The position numbers and the translations under genes were made by a program. Under the pieces are notes generated by a model that was not told the origin of the DNA, searched no databases, and saw only the letters and a list, made by a program, of their open reading frames with translations. Shown here piece by piece: positions 1-5,925 of a DNA stretch of 7,079 nucleotides. How positions within the stretch are numbered: position 1 is the first letter of the stretch; each line of letters opens with the position of its first letter. The DNA is from Roseovarius sp. Its GTDB lineage: Bacteria > Pseudomonadota > Alphaproteobacteria > Rhodobacterales > Rhodobacteraceae. The stretch is taken from assembly GCA_023260815.1 (NCBI GenBank), contig JALQUE010000158.1:1-7079 (forward strand). Reading direction: 5' to 3'.

Positions 1-1857
1 ATTTTGCCGTCGATGGATCAGGAAGGGACGTTCTACATCCTGGAACGCGCCCCGGTGGTCACCGGCGATGAACTGGTCGATGCGCAACCTGATTTCGATC
101 AGAATGGCCGCCCTGCCGTGTCGTTCCGCTTCGATCCGACAGGCGCGCGGAAATTCGGTGATTACACCGCCGAGAATATCGGCAGCCCCTTTGCCATTGT
201 GCTGGACGGCGAGGTGATCAGCGCCCCGGTCATCCAGAGCCACATCCCAGGCGGATCAGGCATCATCACGGGCAATTTCACGGTTGAGGACAGCACCAGT
301 CTTGCGGTTCTTCTGCGCGCTGGCGCCTTGCCGGCCGGGTTGGAATTTCTGGAAGAGCGGACCATCGGCCCGGAATTGGGCGCCGACAGCATCGAGGCCG
401 GGCAGATCGCCTGCATCGTGGCCTTTGTCATGGTGCTGGTGTTCATGTTCATGGCCTATGGCACCTTTGGTTTGTTCGCCAATATCGCGCTCATCATCAA
501 TGTGGGGTTGATTTTCGGGCTGCTGAGCCTGATCGGTGCGACGCTTACGCTGCCGGGCATCGCCGGGATCGTGTTGACCATCGGCATGGCCGTCGACGCC
601 AACGTGCTGGTGTTCGAACGTATCCGCGAGGAGATGAAATCCGCCAAGGGGCCGGCGCGGGCCATCGAGTTGGGCTATGAAAAGGCGCTGAGTGCGATCA
701 CCGACGCCAACATCACCACCTTCATCACTGCGGTGATCCTGTACGCAATGGGGTCTGGGCCGGTGCGCGGCTTTGCCATCACGCTTGGCCTTGGGATCAT
801 CACCTCGGTCTTCACGGCAATTTTCGTGACGCGCCTGATCGTGATCATCTGGTTCGAACGCAAGCGCCCCAAATCGGTTCTACAGGGGCGCACCCTTAGG
901 CTTGTGCCTGAGATCACCAATTGGGATTTCTTCAAGCGTTGGCGTCTGTCACTGGGGCTGTCGGCCGTTCTGATCGTGATCGCAGGCGGTTCATTCCTGT
1001 TGCAGGGCCTCAATTACGGGATCGATTTCCGGGGGGGCACCACGATCCGCACCGAGGCGCCGCAGCCGGTGGATATCGGCCTTTACCGTGACGCGATGCA
1101 GCCGCTTCAATTGGGCGATGTGACCATTACCGAAGTCTTCGACCCGACCTTTGCCGAAGATCAGAACGTGGCGATGATCCGCATTCAGGCCCAGCAGGAC
1201 CAGGAGAGCGTGTCAGCCGATGTCATTGCCGATGTGGAAACCGCGTTGCAGGCGGTATCGCCGGATTTGAAATTCACATCGGTGGAAAGTGTCGGTCCCA
1301 AAGTCTCGGGGGAGTTGATCACCACGGCCATGATCGCTGTCGCCCTCGCGATCGGGGCGGTGTTGATCTATATCTGGTTGCGGTTCGAGTGGCAGTTCGC
1401 GCTTGGGGCGGTGATCGCGCTGGTGCATGACGTGGTGCTGACGATCGGCATCTTCTCGGAGCTTCAGATCCAGTTCGATCTGGCGATCATCGCGGCGCTG
1501 CTGACAATCGTGGGCTATTCGCTGAACGATACCGTGGTCGTTTTCGACCGAGTGCGGGAAAACCTTCGGAAATATAAGAAAAAGTCACTCAATGAAGTGC
1601 TGAACATTTCGATCAACGAGACGCTTAGCCGAACGATGATGACCTCGGTGACCACATTGCTGGCCTTGCTTGCCCTGTTCATTCTTGGCGGCGATGTGAT
1701 CCGGGGATTTGTCTTTGCAATGATCTGGGGCGTGATCATCGGGACATATTCGTCGGTCTTCGTGGCAAGCACGGTGTTGCTGTGGCTTGGGGTCAAGCGC
1801 GACTGGTCCAAGCCGGACGCCAATCAGGGCAATCAGTTCGCGAACGTAGATGCTTGA
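1..1857 (+). CDS. secDF: Protein translocase subunit SecDF, SecD and SecF in one chain (5'-truncated by window edge)
   Basis: The reading frame is open from base 1, so the gene begins upstream and 618 C-terminal residues are visible. SecD and SecF are inner-membrane RND-type proteins that use the proton gradient to help pull proteins through SecYEG on the periplasmic side. Fragment residues 1-120 are the end of the SecD periplasmic region. Residues about 134-285 hold the SecD membrane domain, with the signature GIVLTIGMAVDANVLVFERI (Asp199 is the expected proton-path aspartate). A short basic linker (about 286-303) leads into SecF: first helix about 317-335, then GLNYGIDFRGGTT (336-348), a periplasmic domain to about 437, and five more helices including VGYSLNDTVVVFDRVREN (Asp510). 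No stop or plausible restart codon separates the two halves, although they are separate genes in many bacteria. The TGA stop overlaps the start of the next gene. Family assignment is firm; that the fusion is natural is inferred from the unbroken frame. Confidence 0.95.
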   Translation: MLPSMDQEGTFYILERAPVVTGDELVDAQPDFDQNGRPAVSFRFDPTGARKFGDYTAENIGSPFAIVLDGEVISAPVIQSHIPGGSGIITGNFTVEDSTSLAVLLRAGALPAGLEFLEERTIGPELGADSIEAGQIACIVAFVMVLVFMFMAYGTFGLFANIALIINVGLIFGLLSLIGATLTLPGIAGIVLTIGMAVDANVLVFERIREEMKSAKGPARAIELGYEKALSAITDANITTFITAVILYAMGSGPVRGFAITLGLGIITSVFTAIFVTRLIVIIWFERKRPKSVLQGRTLRLVPEITNWDFFKRWRLSLGLSAVLIVIAGGSFLLQGLNYGIDFRGGTTIRTEAPQPVDIGLYRDAMQPLQLGDVTITEVFDPTFAEDQNVAMIRIQAQQDQESVSADVIADVETALQAVSPDLKFTSVESVGPKVSGELITTAMIAVALAIGAVLIYIWLRFEWQFALGAVIALVHDVVLTIGIFSELQIQFDLAIIAALLTIVGYSLNDTVVVFDRVRENLRKYKKKSLNEVLNISINETLSRTMMTSVTTLLALLALFILGGDVIRGFVFAMIWGVIIGTYSSVFVASTVLLWLGVKRDWSKPDANQGNQFANVDA

Positions 1858-2602
1858 TGCGCTGGCCCATGTCTGGGCCACGCCGGGCATCTTGTGGTTG
1901 GCACTGACAATAGGAGCCGCCGGAATCGTGCGCGGATTCACGGGTTTCGGCACCGCGCTGATCTTTGTGCCGGTGGCGGGCATCTTTCTGCCGCCTGCAA
2001 CCGTCATCGGGGTGATCACCCTGACAGGCATCGCCAGCACAAGCGCGCTACTGCCTCGGGCGTGGGGACAGGCGAACCGGCGCGAGGTTGGACTGCTTGC
2101 GCTGGCGGCCCTGGTAACCGTGCCGCTTGGCCTTTGGCTCTTGACGCGTCTTGATACCTCCATGATCCGCTGGATCGTGGCTTTGGTGGCGACGATCACG
2201 CTGGTGTCCCTTGTGTCGGGCTGGCGGTTTTCGGGGCGTATGTCGCGTCCCGGTCTTGTGGCGATCGGCGGCGCGGCCGGGGTGATCGGCGGTCTCACGG
2301 GGCTGACGGGGCCGGCGGTGATCCTGTTTTATCTGGCGGGACAGGCGGCTGTTGCGTCGGTCCGGGCCAATACGATCCTGTTTCTTGCGGCGCTGGATGT
2401 GGTTATCGTGGCCAACCTGCTATGGCAAAACAGCATTTCATGGTCCACGCTTGTTCTGGCCCTTGTGCTGGCGGTGCCCTATTTCATCACCACGCTGATC
2501 GGGCAGTCGCTGTTTGACCCGCGCCACGAACGGCTTTACCGATGGGCCGCCTACGGGGTGATCGCCATCGCGGTCGTCTCTGGATTGCCGATCTGGAATT
2601 GA
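1850..2602 (+). CDS. TauE/SafE (TSUP) family membrane transporter
   Basis: This 250-residue protein is almost entirely hydrophobic, with about seven or eight membrane helices. It shows the internal duplication typical of the TauE/SafE family: a first glycine-rich motif RGFTGFGTALIFVP (28-41) and a second GVIGGLTGLTGPAVILFYL (144-162), each in the first helix of a repeat. Family members are small carriers linked to export of sulfite, sulfoacetate or other organosulfur anions, but substrates cannot be read from sequence and none is claimed here. The ATG lies inside the last codons of secDF (shared ATGCTTGA) with no clear Shine-Dalgarno sequence, which suggests translational coupling. Length is normal for the family. 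The neighbours (Sec translocase upstream, Mth938-like and ccm genes downstream) give no obvious substrate; a link to thiol or sulfur chemistry in cytochrome c maturation would be speculation. Confidence 0.88.
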   Translation: MLDALAHVWATPGILWLALTIGAAGIVRGFTGFGTALIFVPVAGIFLPPATVIGVITLTGIASTSALLPRAWGQANRREVGLLALAALVTVPLGLWLLTRLDTSMIRWIVALVATITLVSLVSGWRFSGRMSRPGLVAIGGAAGVIGGLTGLTGPAVILFYLAGQAAVASVRANTILFLAALDVVIVANLLWQNSISWSTLVLALVLAVPYFITTLIGQSLFDPRHERLYRWAAYGVIAIAVVSGLPIWN

Positions 2603-2607
2603 GGGGG
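2601..2607 (+). promoter_or_regulatory. Ribosome binding site of the Mth938-like gene
   Basis: The purine run GAGGGGG overlaps the TGA stop of the TSUP gene and sits 7 bases before the ATG at 2615. It is one of the strongest Shine-Dalgarno-like sequences in the window and supports that start over the following in-frame ATG at 2621. Confidence 0.6.
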
Positions 2608-2614
2608 AACACCT

Positions 2615-2968
2615 ATGCAGATGCACGAAGTCACCTTCAAGGATGCAACGCCGATCGCTGGATATGGGCCGGGGTTCTTTCGCGTCGGAGACGAGGTTTT
2701 TCAGGGCGCGGTGCTGGTCACGTCCAGTCGCGCGCAGGGCTGGGACGGGTATGATGATACCGCACCGCTTCTGGCCCTTGTGGGCGATGTCGATGTCCTG
2801 TTCATCGGCACGGGGCCTGAGACGGCCCATATGCCGCAAAGCTTGCGCAGCACCCTGGAAGAGGCGGGACTAGGCGTTGAGGTGATGCACTCTCCGGCGG
2901 CCTGCCGGACCTACAATGTCCTGCTCTCCGAGGGGCGTCGTGTCGCTGCTGCCCTTTTGCCGGTCTGA
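2615..2968 (+). CDS. Mth938-like domain protein (DUF498 / NDUFAF3 family)
   Basis: A soluble 117-residue protein with no signal peptide or membrane helix. It matches the Mth938/DUF498 fold family: an N-terminal IAGYGPGFFRVGDEVFQGAVLV strand region (14-35), the central DVDVLFIGTGPET (58-70), and the family hallmark near the C-terminus, GVEVMHSPAACRTYNVLLSEGRRVAAAL (87-114). The eukaryotic relative NDUFAF3 is a mitochondrial complex I assembly factor; the bacterial role is not established. Genes of this family are, from memory, found next to secDF and ccm genes in alphaproteobacteria, so its position fits. It follows the TSUP gene by 12 bases with a good Shine-Dalgarno sequence, so it is probably in the same transcript. 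Family identity is confident, biochemical function unknown. Confidence 0.88.
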   Translation: MQMHEVTFKDATPIAGYGPGFFRVGDEVFQGAVLVTSSRAQGWDGYDDTAPLLALVGDVDVLFIGTGPETAHMPQSLRSTLEEAGLGVEVMHSPAACRTYNVLLSEGRRVAAALLPV

Positions 2969-3022
2969 ATTTTCCTCCGACGGTTTGTTGAAGGTCACTT
3001 TCCGAGAGCGGGGCTTTGGGGT

Positions 3023-3027
3023 AGGGA
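3023..3027 (+). promoter_or_regulatory. Ribosome binding site of ccmA
   Basis: AGGGA lies 7 bases before the ATG at 3035 and supports that start. The 66 bases between the Mth938-like gene and ccmA form the longest gap within the plus-strand cluster. I found no convincing -35/-10 pair there (TTGAAG at 2988 lacks a recognisable -10 partner), so a separate ccmA promoter cannot be claimed from sequence alone. Confidence 0.5.
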
Positions 3028-3034
3028 CAGGTGC

Positions 3035-3652
3035 ATGGGATTGAATGTGTCCGACCTCACGATTGCCCGTGGCGGCATCAAGGTGCTGGAAGGTGTGAGC
3101 TTTACGCTCCATGCCGGCAGCGCCATCGTTTTGCGTGGTCCCAACGGGATTGGCAAAACGACCTTGTTGCGCACCGTGGCAGGGCTTCAGCCGCCGATCG
3201 ACGGGCGGGTTGAGGCCGATCCGGACAGCCTTGTCTATTCAGGACATGCCGACGGGATCAAGGCCACGCTGACCGTTAGCGAGAACTTGACTTTTTGGGC
3301 ACAGGTTTTCGGAGAGGCGGATATTTCCAATGCAATCAAGGCGTTTCAGTTGGAACGTCTGGCATCACGGCCCGCAGGCGCCCTGTCGGCGGGGCAGAAG
3401 CGCCGTCTGGGCCTGGCGCGACTTCTGGTCACCGGGCGCCCGATCTGGGTGCTGGATGAGCCGACCGTGTCACTTGATGTCGAGGCGGTGGGAATGTTTG
3501 CAAACGCCGTGCGCGCGCATCTGGCGCGAGGGGGGGCGGCACTGATTGCCACACATATCGATCTTGGCTTGCCCGAGGCCGAGGTGCTGGATGCAGGGCA
3601 GTTCCGCGCCCGTGCGGCGGCGCTGGACGATTTCGACGAGGCGTTCTTGTGA
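3035..3652 (+). CDS. ccmA: Heme exporter ATP-binding protein CcmA (HelA)
   Basis: The 205-residue cytoplasmic ATPase of the CcmABCD complex of System I cytochrome c maturation. With CcmB it hydrolyses ATP to release heme-loaded CcmE from CcmC/CcmD; the older view that it exports heme itself is no longer favoured. All ABC motifs are intact: Walker A GPNGIGKTT (35-43), signature LSAGQKRR (117-124), Walker B PIWVLDEPT (136-144), D-loop SLD (146-148) and switch His174 in ATH. Between Walker A and the signature, GHADGIKATLT (70-80) stands where many ABC ATPases have a Q-loop glutamine; this pattern is, from memory, characteristic of CcmA and helps separate it from generic transporters. Length is normal. 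The TGA stop overlaps the GTG start of ccmB by 4 bases, which implies coupled synthesis of the two partners. Confidence 0.96.
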   Translation: MGLNVSDLTIARGGIKVLEGVSFTLHAGSAIVLRGPNGIGKTTLLRTVAGLQPPIDGRVEADPDSLVYSGHADGIKATLTVSENLTFWAQVFGEADISNAIKAFQLERLASRPAGALSAGQKRRLGLARLLVTGRPIWVLDEPTVSLDVEAVGMFANAVRAHLARGGAALIATHIDLGLPEAEVLDAGQFRARAAALDDFDEAFL

Positions 3653-4305
3653 TTGCGCTGCTGACACGGGATTTGCGGCTGGCGATGCGGGCCGGGGGCG
3701 GCTTTGGGCTGGGGTTGGCGTTTTTTCTGATCGTGGTGACGCTTGTTCCCTTTGGGGTTGGCCCGCAGAGTGAATTGCTGGCCCGGATCGCGGCGGGCAT
3801 CCTTTGGCTGGGGGCGCTCTTGTCGTGTCTGCTGTCGCTGGACCGCATCTTTGCGCTCGACTGGGAGGATGGAAGCCTTGATCTGCTGGCCACGGCGCCC
3901 CTGCCGATGGAGGCGATCGTCACCATCAAGGCGCTGGCCCATTGGCTGACCACCGGTCTGCCGCTGATCCTTGCCGCGCCGCTTTTCGCGCTTCTGCTAA
4001 GCCTGCCAGAGGCGGGGTATAAGCCGTTGATACTATCACTTTTTCTTGGCACGCCCGCGCTAAGCGTGATTGGCACATTCGGGGCTGCGCTGACTGTCGG
4101 GCTCAAGCGGGGCGGGTTGCTGTTGAGCCTACTTGTCCTGCCACTTTATGTCCCCACATTGATCTTCGGCGCCGAGATGGCGCGCCGGGGGGTCGAGGGG
4201 CTGGACTTTACGACGCCGCTTTTGATGCTGGCTGGCATCACCTGCGGCACCATCGCGCTTTTGCCTTTCGCCTCTGCTGCGGTATTGAAGGTTAACCTGC
4301 GCTGA
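3649..4305 (+). CDS. ccmB: Heme exporter membrane subunit CcmB (HelB)
   Basis: The 218-residue inner-membrane partner of CcmA, with about six hydrophobic segments (about 20-36, 44-64, 97-117, 127-150, 156-175, 189-211). Family-typical stretches are FGVGP (35-39), GILWLGALLSCLLSLDRIF (50-68) leading into DWEDGSLDLL (71-80), LGTPALSVIGTFGAAL (133-148) and LPLYVPTLIFGAE (164-176). Translation starts at a GTG that overlaps the ccmA stop (GTGA), preceded by GAGG at 3638-3641 with 7-base spacing inside the ccmA coding region. The usual CcmB length is about 220 residues, so the gene is full length. It works with CcmA, CcmC and CcmD in handing heme to CcmE. Confidence 0.95.
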   Translation: MIALLTRDLRLAMRAGGGFGLGLAFFLIVVTLVPFGVGPQSELLARIAAGILWLGALLSCLLSLDRIFALDWEDGSLDLLATAPLPMEAIVTIKALAHWLTTGLPLILAAPLFALLLSLPEAGYKPLILSLFLGTPALSVIGTFGAALTVGLKRGGLLLSLLVLPLYVPTLIFGAEMARRGVEGLDFTTPLLMLAGITCGTIALLPFASAAVLKVNLR

Positions 4306-4311
4306 GCAAAT

Positions 4312-4316
4312 GGGAA
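4312..4316 (+). promoter_or_regulatory. Ribosome binding site deciding the ccmC start
   Basis: GGGAA lies 5 bases before the ATG at 4322. The earlier in-frame ATG at 4310 has only a weak GAG upstream, so the later start is preferred. Confidence 0.45.
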
Positions 4317-4321
4317 CGGGA

Positions 4322-5059
4322 ATGAGCGTCAAATCACTTTGGGAATATGCAAATCCCAAGAAATTCATCCAGACCACGGACCGCGTCTTGCCTTGGATCG
4401 CTGTGCTGGCGGTGGTGTCGCTGGTGGTCGGCCTGATCTGGGGATTTTTCTTTACGCCGGATGATTTCCGACAAGGCTCGACCGTAAAAATCATTTATCT
4501 TCATGTGCCTAGCGCCCTTATGGCGATCAACGCCTGGCTGATGATGTTGGTGACGTCGTTGATCTGGATCGTGCGGCGGCACCATGTCAGTGCGTTGGCG
4601 GCGCGGGCGGCGGCGCCGGTGGGGGCGGTGATGACGGTGATTGCGCTGGCGACAGGGGCGATCTGGGGGCAGCCGATGTGGGGCACGTGGTGGGCGTGGG
4701 ATCCGCGACTGACCAGCTTCCTCATCCTTTTTCTCTTTTATCTCGGGTACATAGCCCTGTGGGAAGCGATCGAGAATGACGACACGGCGGCCGATCTGAC
4801 CTCGATCCTGTGTCTGGTGGGATCGGTTTTTGCGCTTCTGAGCCGGTATGCGGTGAATTTCTGGAACCAGGGATTGCACCAAGGGGCGTCGTTGAGCCTG
4901 GATAAGGAAGAGAATGTGGCGGATGTTTTCTGGTATCCGCTGCTGGTGTGCATCGCCGGATTTGTGTTGCTTTTCATAGCCTTGGTCTTTCTTCGGACGC
5001 AAACTGAAATTCGCGCGCGGCGGACCCGCGCGCTGTTGGCGAGGGAGCGGATGGGATGA
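4322..5059 (+). CDS. ccmC: Heme-handling membrane protein CcmC (HelC)
   Basis: CcmC binds heme at the periplasmic face and delivers it to CcmE, where it becomes covalently attached. The protein has six membrane helices and the tryptophan-rich WWD motif WGTWWAWDPRLTS (residues 120-132). Two flanking histidines serve as axial heme ligands in the family: His61 in YLHVPSA and His186 in NQGLHQGAS. An in-frame ATG at 4310 would add four residues. I chose 4322 because it has the better-spaced Shine-Dalgarno sequence, places WEYANP near the N-terminus as in relatives I recall, and gives 245 residues with histidines close to E. coli CcmC positions 60 and 184. The gene follows ccmB by 16 bases, and its stop overlaps ccmD by 4 bases. 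CcmF also has a WWD motif but is far longer, so it is excluded. Confidence 0.95.
   Translation: MSVKSLWEYANPKKFIQTTDRVLPWIAVLAVVSLVVGLIWGFFFTPDDFRQGSTVKIIYLHVPSALMAINAWLMMLVTSLIWIVRRHHVSALAARAAAPVGAVMTVIALATGAIWGQPMWGTWWAWDPRLTSFLILFLFYLGYIALWEAIENDDTAADLTSILCLVGSVFALLSRYAVNFWNQGLHQGASLSLDKEENVADVFWYPLLVCIAGFVLLFIALVFLRTQTEIRARRTRALLARERMG
5041..5047 (+). promoter_or_regulatory. Ribosome binding site of ccmD inside the end of ccmC
   Basis: GAGGGAG sits within the last codons of ccmC, 8 bases before the ATG at 5056 and 11 before the adjacent ATG at 5059. Its spacing favours 5056 as the ccmD start. Confidence 0.5.
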
Positions 5060-5214
5060 TGCCGGATCTTGGAAAATACGCTGATGCGGTTTTGTCGTCC
5101 TATGCGGTGTCGATCGTGTTGCTGGTGGCGATCGTCTGGCTGAGCGTCTGGCGCGCACGCAAGGTAAAGAAACAGCTGGAAGATATTGAAACGAAAGCGA
5201 AAAGTAATGGCTAA
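5056..5214 (+). CDS. ccmD: Heme exporter small subunit CcmD (HelD)
   Basis: A 52-residue reading frame that is easily missed because it is short and overlaps both neighbours. The protein begins MMPDLGKYADAVLSSYAVS, continues with one membrane helix (about 17-33, VLLVAIVWLSVW region), then a basic stretch RARKVKKQ (33-40) and a charged C-terminal tail. This is the classic CcmD layout: N-terminus outside, one helix, basic cytoplasmic tail. CcmD stabilises the interaction of CcmC and CcmE and is needed to release holo-CcmE from the complex. It overlaps the ccmC stop by 4 bases (ATGA) and the ccmG start by 8 bases. A second ATG at 5059 could be the true start and would remove one residue. Position between ccmC and ccmG matches the known ccm/hel gene order, which adds strongly to the identification. 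Confidence 0.92.
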   Translation: MMPDLGKYADAVLSSYAVSIVLLVAIVWLSVWRARKVKKQLEDIETKAKSNG

Positions 5215-5746
5215 AGTCTCGCCGTTGATGATCCTGCCCCCTGTGCTGTTCGCCGGTCTGGCGGCGCTGTTCTTTTTCGGGATGCAGCGCGAAAACCCCG
5301 ATGCGCTGCCGTCGGCGTTGGAGGGACGGCCTGCGCCTGCGGTGCAGGTGACACAGTTGGGCGACAAAAAACCGTTCAAGGACAGTGACTTGCGGAGCGG
5401 CGATGTCAAACTGGTGAACTATTGGGCAAGCTGGTGCGCGCCGTGCCGGGTGGAACATCCGCATCTGGAGACTTTGGCCGATCAGGGGGTCACGATTTAC
5501 GGCGTGAATTACAAGGACAAGCCGGATAACGCCTTGAAATTCCTGACAGAATTGGGTGACCCGTATACGGCGCTTGGGGCCGATGCCAATGGGCGCATGG
5601 CGCTGGATTGGGGCCTTTATGGCGTGCCGGAAACCTATGTCATTGATGCTAAAGGACAAATCGTGCTGCGCTTTGCCGGGCCGATCACCGAAAAAGTGCT
5701 GCAAAGCACGATCCTTCCGGCCATCGAAGAGGCCCGGTCACGCTGA
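5207..5746 (+). CDS. ccmG: Thiol:disulfide interchange protein CcmG/DsbE (HelX)
   Basis: A 179-residue periplasmic thioredoxin-like protein held by an uncleaved N-terminal membrane anchor (about 7-26). It reduces the cysteines of apocytochrome c, or of CcmH, so that heme can be ligated. The active site is WCAPC (76-80, Cys77 and Cys80) in NYWASWCAPCRVEHP, and the cis-proline loop is YGVPETYVID (138-147), with the PET residues typical of CcmG rather than general thioredoxins. The start at ATG 5207 gives a normal short tail before the anchor; an in-frame TTG at 5186 would add seven basic residues and lie deeper in ccmD, so it is less likely. No good Shine-Dalgarno sequence precedes 5207, and the ATG overlaps the end of ccmD (ATGGCTAA), so translation is probably coupled. 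It is the last gene of the plus-strand cluster. Confidence 0.95.
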   Translation: MAKVSPLMILPPVLFAGLAALFFFGMQRENPDALPSALEGRPAPAVQVTQLGDKKPFKDSDLRSGDVKLVNYWASWCAPCRVEHPHLETLADQGVTIYGVNYKDKPDNALKFLTELGDPYTALGADANGRMALDWGLYGVPETYVIDAKGQIVLRFAGPITEKVLQSTILPAIEEARSR

Positions 5747-5757
5747 CCGGGGTGTAC

Positions 5758-5783
5758 GGTTTGTACGAAACCTACGCAGGTTT
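5758..5783. repeat. Overlapping small inverted repeats after ccmG
   Basis: Two short stem-loops share an arm. GGTTT (5758-5762) can pair with AAACC (5768-5772) across loop GTACG. Alternatively AAACCT (5768-5773) can pair with AGGTTT (5778-5783) across loop ACGC. The two pairings exclude each other. They lie 12 bases after the ccmG stop and have no T-run behind them, so they are not typical terminators. Role unknown; they could be a processing or protection structure at the mRNA end, or chance. Confidence 0.4.
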
Positions 5784-5821
5784 GGGACGACTATAGGGGC
5801 ATGCCCCCGGATTTGTGTCCC
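5784..5821. repeat. Palindrome GGGGCATGCCCC inside a larger inverted repeat
   Basis: The 12-base perfect palindrome GGGGCATGCCCC occupies 5796-5807. It is flanked by GGGAC (5784-5788) and GTCCC (5817-5821), which can form an outer stem. As RNA this would be a two-tier hairpin with a 4-bp GC core and CATG loop; as DNA it could be a dimer binding site. No T-run follows closely, so termination here is doubtful. Confidence 0.35.
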
Positions 5822-5831
5822 TTTGGTACGC

Positions 5832-5879
5832 ATCGGGGTCTTTTCACGGTCTTGACCGCCGATCCCGATTCCGTTTTTT
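5832..5879 (+). terminator. Candidate Rho-independent terminator of the ccm operon
   Basis: ATCGGGGTC (5832-5840) can pair with GATCCCGAT (5861-5869) as a nine-pair stem with a single G-U wobble. The 20-base interior contains a smaller hairpin CGGT-CTTG-ACCG (5847-5858). Four bases after the outer stem comes a run of six T residues (5874-5879). The position 85 bases after the ccmG stop fits the end of the plus-strand transcript. The large interior and the gap before the T-run make it less canonical than the minus-strand terminator next to it. Confidence 0.5.
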
Positions 5880-5894
5880 CCCTGATCACCAGAC

Positions 5895-5925
5895 ACAGAA
5901 AAAGGGCGGCCCGAAGGCCGCCCTT
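5895..5925 (-). terminator. Rho-independent terminator of acnA
   Basis: Read on the minus strand, a perfect ten-base-pair stem AAGGGCGGCC / GGCCGCCCTT (5902-5911 with 5916-5925) closes on a TTCG tetraloop with a C-G closing pair, the very stable UUCG type in RNA. The T-run is five long (5903-5899, of which two bases belong to the stem) and is followed by CTGTG. The stem begins 23 bases after the acnA stop. On the plus strand the loop is CGAA and the sequence behind the stem is not T-rich, so the main direction is minus; some bidirectional action is possible. Confidence 0.85.

Noticed and set aside
4..15. TTG at 4 or ATG at 13 as the start of the SecDF frame
   Set aside because: The frame is open to base 1 and the SecD N-terminal helix and most of its periplasmic domain are missing, so the gene is cut by the window edge.
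1585..2298. Minus-strand frame of 237 codons across the secDF/TSUP junction
   Set aside because: No domain, Thr/Arg/Pro-rich composition, and it spans two clear plus-strand genes.
3346..4106. Two overlapping minus-strand frames antisense to ccmA/ccmB (3346-3942 and 3429-4106)
   Set aside because: Low-complexity Arg/Pro/Ser-rich translations without family motifs; they mirror the codon structure of ccmA and ccmB.
5186..5206. TTG start for ccmG giving a seven-residue N-terminal extension
   Set aside because: The ATG at 5207 gives a normal membrane anchor and the usual short overlap with ccmD; the TTG would require a much deeper overlap with no supporting ribosome binding site.
4334..5704. Long minus-strand open frame (456 codons) antisense to ccmC, ccmD and ccmG
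   Set aside because: Its translation is rich in Arg, Pro, His and Gln with no recognisable domain, typical of a shadow frame in GC-rich DNA. The plus strand here carries three well-recognised genes.
5761..5797. Possible promoter with TTGTAC and TATAGG in the ccmG-acnA interval
   Set aside because: Spacing of 25 bases is too long for a sigma-70 promoter, and no plus-strand gene lies downstream before acnA on the other strand.
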